Shown: positions 8,903 through 17,946 of the stretch, in pieces
Numbering within the stretch: position 1 is the first letter of the stretch
Layout of the letters: each line of letters begins with the position of its first letter
Origin: Massilia sp. 9096
Lineage (GTDB): Bacteria > Pseudomonadota > Gammaproteobacteria > Burkholderiales > Burkholderiaceae_D
DNA: 64,000 bases
Direction: 5' to 3'
Assembly (NCBI RefSeq): GCF_000745265.1
Contig: NZ_JQNN01000001.1
Coordinates: 2,232,001 to 2,296,000, forward strand
Position numbers and translations under genes: made by a program
Notes under the pieces: generated by a model
Told to the model about the DNA's origin: nothing
Databases searched by the model: none
The model's input: only the letters and a program-made list of their open reading frames with translations

Positions 8903-9217
8903 TCACACCGGGCGCGCAATGTCCGGCAGCGGCCAGTCCAGCAAGGCCGCGACGCGCCGCACGACCCAGCGCAGCAAGGGCGGCTCGCCCCAGCCGAGCG
9001 CCTCGACCAGGCGATAGGATTTGAGCAGGATGTCGACCGGGCGCACCGAGCGGTCGCTTTCCGCCTGCACGCGCGCGCATTCGCCCGCCAGGTGCAGCGC
9101 CAGCTCCTCGCAGACATTCCAGTCCAGGCAGCGGTTCGAAGGCGTGCCGCCGGCTTCCTGCGGAAAATCGAGCGGAACGGTGGTGTAGTCCGCCGCTGTC
9201 GTATTTTGTGTGCTCAT
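8903..9217 (-). CDS. Small unknown protein, predicted SOS-regulated (copy 1)
   Basis: A 104-residue protein I do not recognise. It has no signal peptide or membrane segment. The core is helical-looking, with the conserved block NRCLDWNVCEELALHLAGEC (about residues 28-47), then DRSVRPVDILLKSYR and a tail WPLPDIARPV. A close paralogue is encoded at 63124-63471, and invariant residues are concentrated from residue 28 onward. A near-perfect LexA box lies at 9255-9274, centred about 47 bp upstream of the ATG. A DNA-damage role is therefore inferred from regulation only. No toxin, nuclease or cell-division inhibitor motif is visible. Confidence 0.75.
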   Translation of the reverse strand: MSTQNTTAADYTTVPLDFPQEAGGTPSNRCLDWNVCEELALHLAGECARVQAESDRSVRPVDILLKSYRLVEALGWGEPPLLRWVVRRVAALLDWPLPDIARPV

Positions 9218-9254
9218 GCCCCACTTCTCGTCGATAACCGGATAGTGGACATAA

Positions 9255-9274
9255 TACTGTATAGATGTACAGTA
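9255..9274. promoter_or_regulatory. LexA (SOS) box
   Basis: TACTGTATAGATGTACAGTA is an almost perfect palindrome and contains CTGT-N8-ACAG, the proteobacterial LexA operator consensus. It lies between the divergent genes starting at 9217 (minus) and 9412 (plus). On the minus strand TATACA within it could serve as a -10 element, so LexA would block RNA polymerase directly. The same arrangement is seen at 63474-63493. Confidence 0.8.
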
Positions 9275-9411
9275 TAGGGGTTCGACATGAATGCGGCGGC
9301 CCCGCCCCGGCGTTGTGGGATTTCCACATAGCCGTTTCTGTTCCAAAGATATTGATGCGGCTCAAGTAAAATCATGTCCGCCCGAGTTTGTGACTGTCGG
9401 GTCCCGACTCG

Positions 9412-12400
9412 ATGCCGCCCGCTTTGTCACCGCCCTCCCCTTACCGTTCTCCTCATTTACCCATGCGCGACACCCGGCCGTCCAGCCCCCGTCAAGACCT
9501 GCAGGACATCGTCGATGCCTGCGCGGCGATCATCTGGATGGCCGACCCCGCCGGCGTGTGCACCTACCTCAATCCCGACGCCGCGCAGCGCCTCTCGAGC
9601 GGCAGCGGCGCGGTCACGGTCGACGACTGGTCCGCGTTCGTGCACGAGGACGACTGGGGTGCCATCCGCGATCTGCTGAGGCAAGAACGGCGCGGCCAGC
9701 GCGAGTACAAGGTCGAGTACCGCCTCAGGAAGTCCTGCGGCGCGGTGCGCTGGGTGCTCGAGAGCGCGGCGCCACGCTTCAACCAGGCCGGCGCCTTCGA
9801 AGGGCACGTGGGCAGCATCGTCGACATCAGCGCGCACAAGAGCGCGATCGACTCGCTGGCCAGGAGCGAGGCGCAATACCGCCTGCTGGCCGAAAACAGC
9901 AGCGACCTGATCGCCCACCTCGACGCGGACGGCCGCTACGTCTACATCTCGCCTTCGTACGCGGTCATCCTCGGCTACACGCTCGAGGAGCTGCGGCACC
10001 GGCACGCCTACGACGTGGTGTACCCGCATGACGTCGACCTGATCCGCGCCGACGTGGACTGCCAACTGCGCGACGGCGCCGCGGCCCAGGCGCTCGAGAT
10101 CCGCAAGCGCACCAAGGGCGGCGCGTACCAATGGTTTTCGGTGAAGGTCAAGGTCATGCTCGAGCCCGGCACCCGGCGCAAACTGGGCTCGATCATCGTC
10201 TGCACCAGCATCGAAGCGCAGAAGGCGGCCCAGGATGCGCTGCAGGCGCACATGCTGCGGCTGGAAAGCTGGGCGCTGGTCTCGACCGACCTGATCTGGG
10301 AAGTCGACCTGCGCACCGGCACCGTCTGGCGCAGCGTCCAGGCCAGGGCCCTGTACGACCTCAAGTCGGACACGACGCGGCTGTCCGATCGCAGCTGGGA
10401 AGAGCGCGTCCATCCCGACGACAGCGCCTGGGTCATCCCCGGCTTCCTGCGGCTGCTGGACGGCAGCGTCGAGCGCTGGCAGGCCGAATACCGGCTGCGC
10501 CTGCCCGACGGCTACTACACGCACGTGTTCGACAAGGGGGCCGGGATCCGCGACCGCGACGGCCGGCTGGTCTCGGTGGTCGGCAGCTTCATCGACCTGG
10601 CCGAGCACAAGAAGACCGAGATCGAGCTGTCGCGCCTGAACCGCGCGCTGAACCTGCGCAGCGCCTGCAGCCAGCTGCTGGTGCGCGTCAAGGACCGCCA
10701 CGAACTGCTCGACGGCATCTGCCGGCTGGCGCGCAACGTGGGCGGCTACATCAATGCCTGGGCCGGCTTCGCCGACGACGACGCCGGCAAGCACGTGCGC
10801 GTAGCCGCCAGCTCGGCCAACGCGGCCGACGCTTCGCTGTTGCGCGACATGGAGATCAGCTGGGACGCCGACGCACCCGGCGGCACTGGCCTCGGTCCGG
10901 CCGGCGTGGCGATCCGGACCGGCACCGTGCAGGTGATCGAGAATATCGACCGCTCGCCCGCATTCGACCGCTGGCGCGCCGTCGCCGAGCGGTTCGGCGG
11001 CAGGGCGGTGATCTGCCTGCCGCTCAAGGACGAAGGCCGCACCACCGGCGTCATGTCGCTGTACGCCAGCGAGCCGCGCCGGCCGTCGGAGGACGAGTTC
11101 CAGCTGCTGCAGGCGCTGGCCGACGAGCTCAGTTTCGGCATCGCCCACCTGCGCGTCCAGGCCGAGAAGGGACGCATGCGCGCGGCCGTCGCGACGCTGG
11201 CGGCGGGCGTCTCGTCGCATACCGATCACCGGTTTTTCGAACAGGTCGCGGTCCACATGGCGGAAGCGGTCAACGCCGATGCCGCCTTCATCTCGCTGTT
11301 CTCGCCGGCCTCGCAGCAGGGCGAGATCGTCACCGCCGTGGTGCACGGCCAGGTCATCGGCGGCTTCGCCTATGCGCTCGCGGGCACGCCCTGCGCGGCG
11401 ATGTTCGCCAGCCCGGTCTGCGTGGTGAACGACGGCCTGGTCGAGCGATTTCCGAACACCCGCTCGTTCGGCGCGGCCTCGTTCCAGGCCTGCGTCGGCG
11501 CGCGCCTGGAAAACAGCGCCGGCGAGTTGATCGGTTCGGTCTTCGCGCTCTACGAGAGCAAGATCTCGGACACCGACCTGATCGAATCGAGCATGCGCAT
11601 CTTCAGCGCGCGCGTGGCTTCCGAGCTGGCCAACATGCAGCACATCGCCAGGATCCGCTCGCTGGCGTATCACGACCAGCTGACCGGCCTGCCCAACCGC
11701 CAGGCGCTGCTCGAACGCCTCGAACACGACATCGGCGGCGCCACGCCCGCGCGCGCGCAGGGCGCCCTGCTGTTCATCGACCTGGACAATTTCAAGGCCC
11801 TCAACGACACGCGCGGGCACGATATCGGCGACCAGCTGCTGCAGCAGGTGGCGCAGCGCCTGCGCGCCAGCGTCCAGGGCGGCGACCTGGTCGCGCGGCT
11901 CGGCGGCGACGAATTCGTGGTCCTGCAGAGCAGCGCCGGCGAGTCCGCCGACGCCACGCGCCAGGTGGCGTGCGCGCTGGCCGAAGGCATCCGCGCGCGC
12001 TTGAGCGAGCCCTACCAGATCGGTTCCTACCAGCACCACACCACGCCCAGCATCGGCATCGTCCTGTTTTCCGACGAAGACATGACCGTCAGCGAAACGC
12101 TGAAACGCGCCGACGTGGCGATGTACCGCGCCAAGGGCATGGGCAAGAACCGCATCTGCCTGTTCGATCCGGTCATGCAAAGCGAGATGCTGGAACGCGC
12201 GCAGCTCGAATCGGACTTCCGCGACGCGCTGGCCGGCGGCCAGTTCACGCTCGAGTACCAGCCGCAGATGCACGCGCAGCGCGGCGTGTTCGGGCTTGAG
12301 GCGCTGGTGCGCTGGCGCCATCCGCACAAGGGCCTGGTCGCGCCTGGCAAATTCATTCCGTTTGCCGAAGAGTCGGGGCTGATCGTGCCGCTCGGCCTGT

Positions 12401-12975
12401 GGATCCTGGAGGCGGCGTGCCGCCAGATCGGCGCGTGGCAGGGCGACCCGCTGCTGGGCCGGGTCGTGGTGGCGGTGAACATCTCGGCGCGCCAGCTGCG
12501 CGATGCCGGCTTCGTCGAGGACGTCCTCGCCATCCTCGCGCGCAACGGGGCGCCGCCGGCGCGGCTCAAGCTGGAGCTCACCGAGAGCATGCTGGTCGAG
12601 AACATCGAGGACACGATCGTCAAGATGCGCGCGCTGTGCGCGGCCGGCATCTCGTTCGCGCTGGACGATTTCGGGACGGGATTTTCGTCGCTGTCCTACC
12701 TGAAGCAGCTGCCGATCGACACGCTCAAGATCGACCGCTCGTTCGTGCGCGACATCCTCACCGACAGCAACGACACCGCGATCGCGCGCACCATCGTCGC
12801 CCTGGCCCGGAGCCTGAACCTGGACGTGATCGCCGAAGGGGTCGAGACCGAAGGCGCGCGCGACATGCTGGTCAGCTTCGGCTGCGACTGCCACCAGGGC
12901 TATTTGTACAGCAAGCCGGCGCCCCCGGAGATGATCGAGGACTGGCTGCGCGCGCAGGCGCTGCAGTCAGCCTGA
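9412..12975 (+). CDS. Multi-sensor diguanylate cyclase/phosphodiesterase (PAS-PAS-PAS-GAF-GAF-GGDEF-EAL)
   Basis: A protein of up to 1187 residues with no membrane segments. Three PAS domains lie at about 30-140, 150-270 and 285-405; two GAF-like domains at about 430-580 and 600-740. A GGDEF domain (about 750-915) has an intact RLGGDEF. An EAL domain (about 930-1180) has EALVRW, LELTES, DDFGTG and EGVET. Both catalytic centres look intact, so it may make and degrade cyclic di-GMP. The RxxD inhibitory site expected five residues before GGDEF is absent (QGGD instead). The start is uncertain: ATG 9412 gives a proline-rich leader, ATG 9463 begins just before PAS1, and neither has a good ribosome site. 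Confidence 0.9.
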   Translation: MPPALSPPSPYRSPHLPMRDTRPSSPRQDLQDIVDACAAIIWMADPAGVCTYLNPDAAQRLSSGSGAVTVDDWSAFVHEDDWGAIRDLLRQERRGQREYKVEYRLRKSCGAVRWVLESAAPRFNQAGAFEGHVGSIVDISAHKSAIDSLARSEAQYRLLAENSSDLIAHLDADGRYVYISPSYAVILGYTLEELRHRHAYDVVYPHDVDLIRADVDCQLRDGAAAQALEIRKRTKGGAYQWFSVKVKVMLEPGTRRKLGSIIVCTSIEAQKAAQDALQAHMLRLESWALVSTDLIWEVDLRTGTVWRSVQARALYDLKSDTTRLSDRSWEERVHPDDSAWVIPGFLRLLDGSVERWQAEYRLRLPDGYYTHVFDKGAGIRDRDGRLVSVVGSFIDLAEHKKTEIELSRLNRALNLRSACSQLLVRVKDRHELLDGICRLARNVGGYINAWAGFADDDAGKHVRVAASSANAADASLLRDMEISWDADAPGGTGLGPAGVAIRTGTVQVIENIDRSPAFDRWRAVAERFGGRAVICLPLKDEGRTTGVMSLYASEPRRPSEDEFQLLQALADELSFGIAHLRVQAEKGRMRAAVATLAAGVSSHTDHRFFEQVAVHMAEAVNADAAFISLFSPASQQGEIVTAVVHGQVIGGFAYALAGTPCAAMFASPVCVVNDGLVERFPNTRSFGAASFQACVGARLENSAGELIGSVFALYESKISDTDLIESSMRIFSARVASELANMQHIARIRSLAYHDQLTGLPNRQALLERLEHDIGGATPARAQGALLFIDLDNFKALNDTRGHDIGDQLLQQVAQRLRASVQGGDLVARLGGDEFVVLQSSAGESADATRQVACALAEGIRARLSEPYQIGSYQHHTTPSIGIVLFSDEDMTVSETLKRADVAMYRAKGMGKNRICLFDPVMQSEMLERAQLESDFRDALAGGQFTLEYQPQMHAQRGVFGLEALVRWRHPHKGLVAPGKFIPFAEESGLIVPLGLWILEAACRQIGAWQGDPLLGRVVVAVNISARQLRDAGFVEDVLAILARNGAPPARLKLELTESMLVENIEDTIVKMRALCAAGISFALDDFGTGFSSLSYLKQLPIDTLKIDRSFVRDILTDSNDTAIARTIVALARSLNLDVIAEGVETEGARDMLVSFGCDCHQGYLYSKPAPPEMIEDWLRAQALQSA

Positions 12976-12996
12976 GCGGGCGACCCGAGCGGACGA

Positions 12997-13022
12997 CCTG
13001 AGCGGGCGGCCGCTCAGGTTTT
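12997..13022 (+). terminator. Rho-independent terminator
   Basis: Stem CCTGAGCGG (12997-13005), loop GCGG, stem CCGCTCAGG (13010-13018), followed by TTTT. It lies between the GGDEF/EAL gene and the convergent efflux channel gene and overlaps the stop codon of the latter. Confidence 0.65.
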
Positions 13023-14480
13023 CGCGCGCGCCGGCTTGCCATGGCCGAGCCTGGCCGGGTCCGGCTCGTCCTTCCAGCCGCCGCCGAGCGCCTTGTACAG
13101 CGACACCGTGGCTTGCAGGCGCCTGAGCTTGAGGATGCCCATGTCGTTCTGCACGTCGGACAAGGCACGCTGGGTGTCCAGGACCGTCATGAAATCCTCT
13201 GCGCCCGACTTGTAGCGGATCTCGGACAATTCGTAGGCCTGGCGCGCCTGCTCCAGTTCGAGCGTCTTGAGGCGCTGCTGCTCGTCCAGGCTATGGATCT
13301 GGCCGAGCGCCGTGTCCACTTCCGACAAGGCCGAAATCACGGTCGCGCGGTACACCTGCACCAGTTCCTGCTTGCGCGCGATGGCGATGTCGCGTTCGCG
13401 CTTGAGGCGGCCGCCGTCGAAGATCGGCGCCATCAGCGAGGTGCTGACGTTGGCGACCAGGTTCGGGGCGTTCAGGATCGACATCAGGGCGCTGCTTTGC
13501 GCGCCCATCGATCCGGTGAGATTAATGCTGGGGAACAGGTTGGCGCGCGCGACGGCGATGTTGGCATCGGCGGCGGCCAGGTCGGCCTCGGCGCGGCGGA
13601 TGTCGGGCCGGCGCCCCAGCAGTTCGGACGGCAAGCCCGGAGACACCTCGGGCAAGCTGATCGTGTCCAGGCCTTTCGGGCCGATCGAAAAAGTCTGCGG
13701 CGTCTTGCCGAGCAGGATCGCCAGCGCCGCCTGCGCTTCGCGCTCCTGCTGCATCAGGTCGGGGATCTCGGCTTTCTGCTGCGCCACGGTGGAGCGCTGG
13801 CGCGCCAGGTCGAGCGGCGAGGCCGAACCCACGCCCGCCTGCACCTCGACCAGCTTCAGGACGTGCTCGGCATTGGCGACGTGCTCGCGCGCCACGGCCA
13901 GGCGGTCGTGCAGCGACAGCACCTGCAGATAGGTCGAGACGATGCCGCTGGTAACCGTCAGCGCCACGGTCTGGCGGTCGAACCGGTTGGCTTGCAGCGA
14001 GGCCTCGGCGGAGGCCACGCTGGCCTTGTTCTTGCCCCAGAAGTCGACCTCGTACGACACCTGCACCCCGCTGTCGGCCGAGGTGCTGGAACTGCCGCGG
14101 CGGATCGGCATGGCGCGGCTGGCGTCGGTATAGACGCTGGCGGTAGGCAGCAGCGACACCCCGGCGATGCGCGCCTCGGCCTCGGCCTGCTTCACGCGCG
14201 CGAGCGCGCCCGCGAGCTCGAGGTTGCTGGACTGGCCTTCATCGACCAGCCGGGTCAGCTCCGGGCTGCCGAAGCGCTGCCACCAGTGCTTGTCGGGCCA
14301 CTCCTGGTGCTCCGGCGCGGCGGCGCCGGCCCAGCCGGCCGGCAGGTCGACCTTGGGTGGCGGCTCGACGACCGGGGCATGGCTGGCGCAGCCGGCCAGC
14401 ATGGCGCAGGCCAGGCCGGCCAGCAGCGCCGCTGCGCTCTGGGAATGGGGAAACTTCCGCTTCGGGGTGCGATGCGTCAT
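13014..14480 (-). CDS. NodT-family outer-membrane efflux lipoprotein
   Basis: A 488-residue TolC-like outer-membrane factor. A lipoprotein signal ends in the lipobox LAGC (Cys about residue 31). The two duplicated TolC-type coiled-coil halves are visible, with the conserved LLGRRPDIRRAEADLAAADA near residue 285 and ANLFPSINLTGS shortly after. It forms the exit duct of a tripartite pump. It begins nine bases after the stop of the adaptor gene (14490-15773), so they form an operon. No RND, MFS or ABC inner-membrane component follows; the next gene is convergent. Confidence 0.9.
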   Translation of the reverse strand: MTHRTPKRKFPHSQSAAALLAGLACAMLAGCASHAPVVEPPPKVDLPAGWAGAAAPEHQEWPDKHWWQRFGSPELTRLVDEGQSSNLELAGALARVKQAEAEARIAGVSLLPTASVYTDASRAMPIRRGSSSTSADSGVQVSYEVDFWGKNKASVASAEASLQANRFDRQTVALTVTSGIVSTYLQVLSLHDRLAVAREHVANAEHVLKLVEVQAGVGSASPLDLARQRSTVAQQKAEIPDLMQQEREAQAALAILLGKTPQTFSIGPKGLDTISLPEVSPGLPSELLGRRPDIRRAEADLAAADANIAVARANLFPSINLTGSMGAQSSALMSILNAPNLVANVSTSLMAPIFDGGRLKRERDIAIARKQELVQVYRATVISALSEVDTALGQIHSLDEQQRLKTLELEQARQAYELSEIRYKSGAEDFMTVLDTQRALSDVQNDMGILKLRRLQATVSLYKALGGGWKDEPDPARLGHGKPARAKT

Positions 14481-14489
14481 GCGGGCGCC

Positions 14490-15773
14490 TCAGGGAGCCG
14501 GGGCCACGGCGGACGCCACCGGCGGCCTGGCGACGGAACCCGGAACCGCGGCCGGAACCGCCGGCGCCGCCAAGCCCTTGGGCACAGGACCGATCAATAC
14601 CTTGTCGCCCGCGGCCAGGCCGGACAGGACCTGGGCCTGCTGGGCGTCGTGCAAGCCGATCTTGACCTTGCGCGCGGCGACCTGGGGGCCGGCCTCGACC
14701 ACGTTGACCTCATACTCGCCGTCCTCGTCCGGCGCGCCCAGCGCCCTGGCCGGCAGCAGCAGCGCGTCGCGCGCCTGCGCGACCACGAACTGCACTTGCG
14801 CCGTCATGCCGCTCATCAGTTCGCGGTCCGGATTCTTGACTTCGAACAGGACCGTATAAAACGCTTCCTTGCCCTGCTCGCCGGTGCCGTCGGCCGGGAT
14901 TGGAATCACCTGGCGCAGCTTGCCCGACCAGCGCTTGCCGGGATAGCCCGGGGTCGTAAAGCTCGCCGCCATGCCCGGCCGCAAGCGCGTCACGTCGCTT
15001 TCGGCCACGCGCGCCGCCACCGTCATGTCCGACAGGTCGGCGATGCGCAGCAGCGGCGCCGCCGGCTGCGAGGCGGCCACCACCTGACCCGGACGGACCG
15101 CCAGCGACACCACGGTGCCGCCGATCGGCGCCTTGACGTGGGTCTGCGCGCGCGCATCCTCGTCGATCTTCATGGTCGCTTCCAGCTCGCGGATCTGGGC
15201 CGTGATGGCGTCGACGCGCGCGCTCGCCGACGCCGCACTCATGCGCGCCGATTCGAACGCTTCCTGGCGCGTGGCGTTCTGCTCCTTGAGCTGGGTCTGG
15301 CGCTGGAACTGCAGCTGGGCAAAGTCGAGCTGGGCGCGCTGGTCGGCCAGGTCGGCCTGCAGCCGCGCCATCTGGGCGCGCGTGCTCTCGAGCTTGGCAG
15401 GCTGCTGGTTCGGGACGATTTCGAGCAGGACCTGGTCGGCCTTGACCGTGTCGCCGACGGCAACCATCACGTCCTTGACCTGGCCGCCGATCTGGGCGTA
15501 GGTATCGGCCCATTTGTGCAGCTGCAGCTTGCCGGCGGCGGCGACGGTATGTTCGATGTCTCCGCGGCGCACGGTGACGGTGTCGAGCTTGGGCGGCGCG
15601 GGCGGGGCCGTCGGTGCGAGCGGCTTGGGCGCAGGAACCGGCGGCGCGACCGGGCCGGCCAGCGCCGGCACCAGAACGGCGGCCAGCGACAGCAGTACCG
15701 CGGCGACGTCGCGCGAGGTGCGGCGCAGGTGCTCCGTCAAGGGAGAAATTCTGTATTGTTGATCAGCAGCCAT
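14490..15773 (-). CDS. HlyD/MacA-type periplasmic adaptor (membrane fusion protein)
   Basis: A 427-residue protein. A single N-terminal hydrophobic segment (about residues 23-42) anchors it. A proline-rich stretch and a split biotinyl-lipoyl domain follow (GQVKDVMVAVGDTVKADQVL near 90-110, APIGGTVVSLAVRPGQVV near 220). Between them is a long coiled coil (about 120-210) and after them beta-barrel and membrane-proximal domains. The length and coiled coil are closest to MacA-like adaptors, which normally pair with the ABC protein MacB. No MacB is visible here. The adaptor and NodT channel are adjacent and co-oriented. The ATG at 15773 lacks a strong ribosome site. Confidence 0.85.
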   Translation of the reverse strand: MAADQQYRISPLTEHLRRTSRDVAAVLLSLAAVLVPALAGPVAPPVPAPKPLAPTAPPAPPKLDTVTVRRGDIEHTVAAAGKLQLHKWADTYAQIGGQVKDVMVAVGDTVKADQVLLEIVPNQQPAKLESTRAQMARLQADLADQRAQLDFAQLQFQRQTQLKEQNATRQEAFESARMSAASASARVDAITAQIRELEATMKIDEDARAQTHVKAPIGGTVVSLAVRPGQVVAASQPAAPLLRIADLSDMTVAARVAESDVTRLRPGMAASFTTPGYPGKRWSGKLRQVIPIPADGTGEQGKEAFYTVLFEVKNPDRELMSGMTAQVQFVVAQARDALLLPARALGAPDEDGEYEVNVVEAGPQVAARKVKIGLHDAQQAQVLSGLAAGDKVLIGPVPKGLAAPAVPAAVPGSVARPPVASAVAPAP

Positions 15774-15840
15774 GGGACTACAGCAGAAATGTGCTGAGTA
15801 TACACGTTAATGGCATGCCGTTCATGGCATTGCGGAACTG

Positions 15841-15864
15841 TAAGAAAGCCGGCGACGCCGGCTT
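15841..15864 (-). terminator. Terminator-like hairpin downstream of the S53 peptidase gene
   Basis: Stem AAGCCGGC (15846-15853), GAC loop, GCCGGCTT (15857-15864). In the minus direction the stem is followed by TTTCTTA. A second perfect 12-bp inverted repeat (CGTCCGGCGCCG) lies at 15901-15912 and 15922-15933, closer to the stop codon at 15952. Together they probably end the peptidase transcript before the adaptor gene. Confidence 0.5.
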
Positions 15865-15951
15865 GCCAAAGTCGTAAGCGCTTGCGTGCTTTGCCGACAG
15901 CGTCCGGCGCCGCAAACCGCACGGCGCCGGACGCGTCGGAGTCCGCCTGAC

Positions 15952-17946
15952 TCAGTAGGTCGCGACCAGGGTCACGCCGCTGGGCGCGGCGTAACCGTAG
16001 ACCATGATGTAGTAGGTGCCGGCCGCGGGCGCCGAAATCGTGATCGTTTCCGCGGTCGTGCTGCCGGTCGAGGCCTTCAGGTACGACGAGGTGGTCGGGG
16101 CCGAACCGAGCTTGACGTACAGGTCGGCGTCGCCGCTGCCGCCCGAGGTCTTGATGGTGAGGCTGGAGCGGCCGGACGGCACCGTGATCGTGTACACCGC
16201 GGAGGCGTTCGTCGCCAGCGAGATGCCGCTGACCGGCACGCCGCTGGTCAAGGCGTTGCTCGGCGCTGTCGAGCCTCCGCCGCTGCCGATCACCGAGGCG
16301 AAGTTGGCCACGTTCAGGCTGCCGTAGCCGCTGGCGTAGTCCCAGCCCGTCTTGGCGCTGTAGCCGCCGTTGCTGCCCGAGGTAACGTCGTGGAACATCG
16401 AGGGATTGGCCGCCGCCTTCTGGTAGATCGCGCTGGCCGGGAAGCCCAGGGCGTTGCCGTTGGCCGACTGGACGCGCGCCCAGAAGCCGGTAAACAGCGG
16501 CGCCGCCAGGCTGGTGCCGCCGATCTGTTCGGAAGCGCCGCGCACCAGCACCAGCGCGCCGCTGTTGGGCGACGCGTCGAAGGCGATGTCGGGCGTGCCG
16601 CGCTTGGTCGACGAGCCGAGCACGCCGGCCGAGGTCTGCCAGCTCGGCGCGTTTTCCGTCAGCGACGGTCCGCCGCCGGCGCCGCCGCTGGCGCTCTGCT
16701 GGCAGGTGCTGGCCGAGGTGCAGGACCATACGGTCTCAGAAGTCCAGGTCGTGCCGGAGGTGTTGAGCGTCGTGCCGCCGACCGAGATCACGTACGGCGA
16801 GACCGATGGATAGCTCTGCGAGGTGGTGCTGCCGCCGCATTCATAGGCGCCGGAGTCGCCCGAGGACACCGAAAAGGTCTGGCCCTGGGCCACGGCGGTC
16901 TGGAAGATCTGGTCGTTACTGGCCAGGACGCCCGAATTCTTCGCGTCGGTCTCGCATTCGCCCAGCGACACGTTGATCACCTTGGCGACGTTGTCGGTCA
17001 CGGCGCGGTTGTAGGTGCTGGTCAGGTTGGCGTCGCTCAGCGTGGTGGCGGTGTACAGGATCATCTGCTTGATGGTGCCGCCGGCGGCCGCCAGCGAATC
17101 CTGCGTGTCCATGTTCCACTCGTCGATGCCCGAGGTGTCGGAGCTGGCCGAGCCGACCGTCACGGTGGTGACGTTCGGGGTCGGATAGCCGGCCTTGCTG
17201 GCAAAGCTCTTCAGGTCGGTGATGGTGCCGGTCATCGAGCCCTGGGTGATGATGCCGATGGTGGCATTGGTCGCGCTGGGCAGGCTGGCGGCGTTGTAGA
17301 TCAGCGGGAAGTCGGTCGGGTTGTGGCCGGTGGTGGCCAGCGGGTGCGCCAGCGGCTTGGCCATCGTGTGGTACATGTGGATGGTCTGCAGGCCGTGCAC
17401 GGCCAGGACGATGTCGCCCAGCGACGCCGGGACGCTGACGTCGCTGGCATTGGCGAACGCGGTGCGGCCGTCGACGTCATAGCTGTGCAGCTCGGTGTTG
17501 AACGCCGTCTTGACCGCGCCCGCGCTGCCGTCGGCGGTGACGAACAACTTGTTGTCCGACACGGTGATGTTGATGAAGCCCTGCTTGCTCAGGTAGTCGG
17601 TGACGGCCTTGACCTGGGCATCGGTCGGCGAATAGTTCTGCTTGAACGCCGCCGGCGTCAGTGGCTGCGCCCTGCCCGCCATCACCTGCGCGGTGACGTT
17701 GTCCAGGTCGGCCTTGTTGCGCAGTTTCAGCGCGACGACCACCTGCACCTGCGTGCCCGCCTGCAGTGCGGCGATATGGACCGCGTTGACGACAGCGGCC
17801 TGTGTCGTGGCCACCTTGTCCGTGCTCACCAGGCGCGGCGCCTTGGTCGCGGTGGCGACCCATTGCTGTGCCTGTGCTGCAGTGCCGACGGTGGCGAGAA
17901 CTGCGGCGGTCAAGGTCAATACAGTGATTTTCCGAGTGCTGATCAT
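15952..17946 (-). CDS. Secreted S53 family (sedolisin/kumamolisin-like) peptidase with PPC domain
   Basis: A 664-residue acid serine peptidase precursor. Signal peptide to about residue 26 (cleavage after AQA); activation pro-domain at about 40-190; peptidase S53 domain at about 200-555. Catalytic residues are recognisable: Glu and Asp in DEWNMDTQ, the oxyanion Asp in SSGDSGAYECGG, and Ser in GGTSLAAP. The calcium-binding tail is near FHDVTSG to GYGSLN. A C-terminal PPC domain (about 590-664) closes the protein. It probably degrades extracellular protein at low pH. The start ATG at 17946 has GAGGA six bases upstream; the TTG four codons earlier overlaps that site. Confidence 0.92.
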   Translation of the reverse strand: MISTRKITVLTLTAAVLATVGTAAQAQQWVATATKAPRLVSTDKVATTQAAVVNAVHIAALQAGTQVQVVVALKLRNKADLDNVTAQVMAGRAQPLTPAAFKQNYSPTDAQVKAVTDYLSKQGFINITVSDNKLFVTADGSAGAVKTAFNTELHSYDVDGRTAFANASDVSVPASLGDIVLAVHGLQTIHMYHTMAKPLAHPLATTGHNPTDFPLIYNAASLPSATNATIGIITQGSMTGTITDLKSFASKAGYPTPNVTTVTVGSASSDTSGIDEWNMDTQDSLAAAGGTIKQMILYTATTLSDANLTSTYNRAVTDNVAKVINVSLGECETDAKNSGVLASNDQIFQTAVAQGQTFSVSSGDSGAYECGGSTTSQSYPSVSPYVISVGGTTLNTSGTTWTSETVWSCTSASTCQQSASGGAGGGPSLTENAPSWQTSAGVLGSSTKRGTPDIAFDASPNSGALVLVRGASEQIGGTSLAAPLFTGFWARVQSANGNALGFPASAIYQKAAANPSMFHDVTSGSNGGYSAKTGWDYASGYGSLNVANFASVIGSGGGSTAPSNALTSGVPVSGISLATNASAVYTITVPSGRSSLTIKTSGGSGDADLYVKLGSAPTTSSYLKASTGSTTAETITISAPAAGTYYIMVYGYAAPSGVTLVATY

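Noticed and set aside
9457..12894. A 1145-codon open frame antisense to the GGDEF/EAL gene
   Set aside because: Its composition is Arg/Ala/Gln-rich and it is a GC-codon shadow of a clearly conserved multidomain protein.
13041..15797. A 918-codon plus-strand frame across the efflux genes
   Set aside because: It has no domain or leader and is the complement of two well-supported genes.
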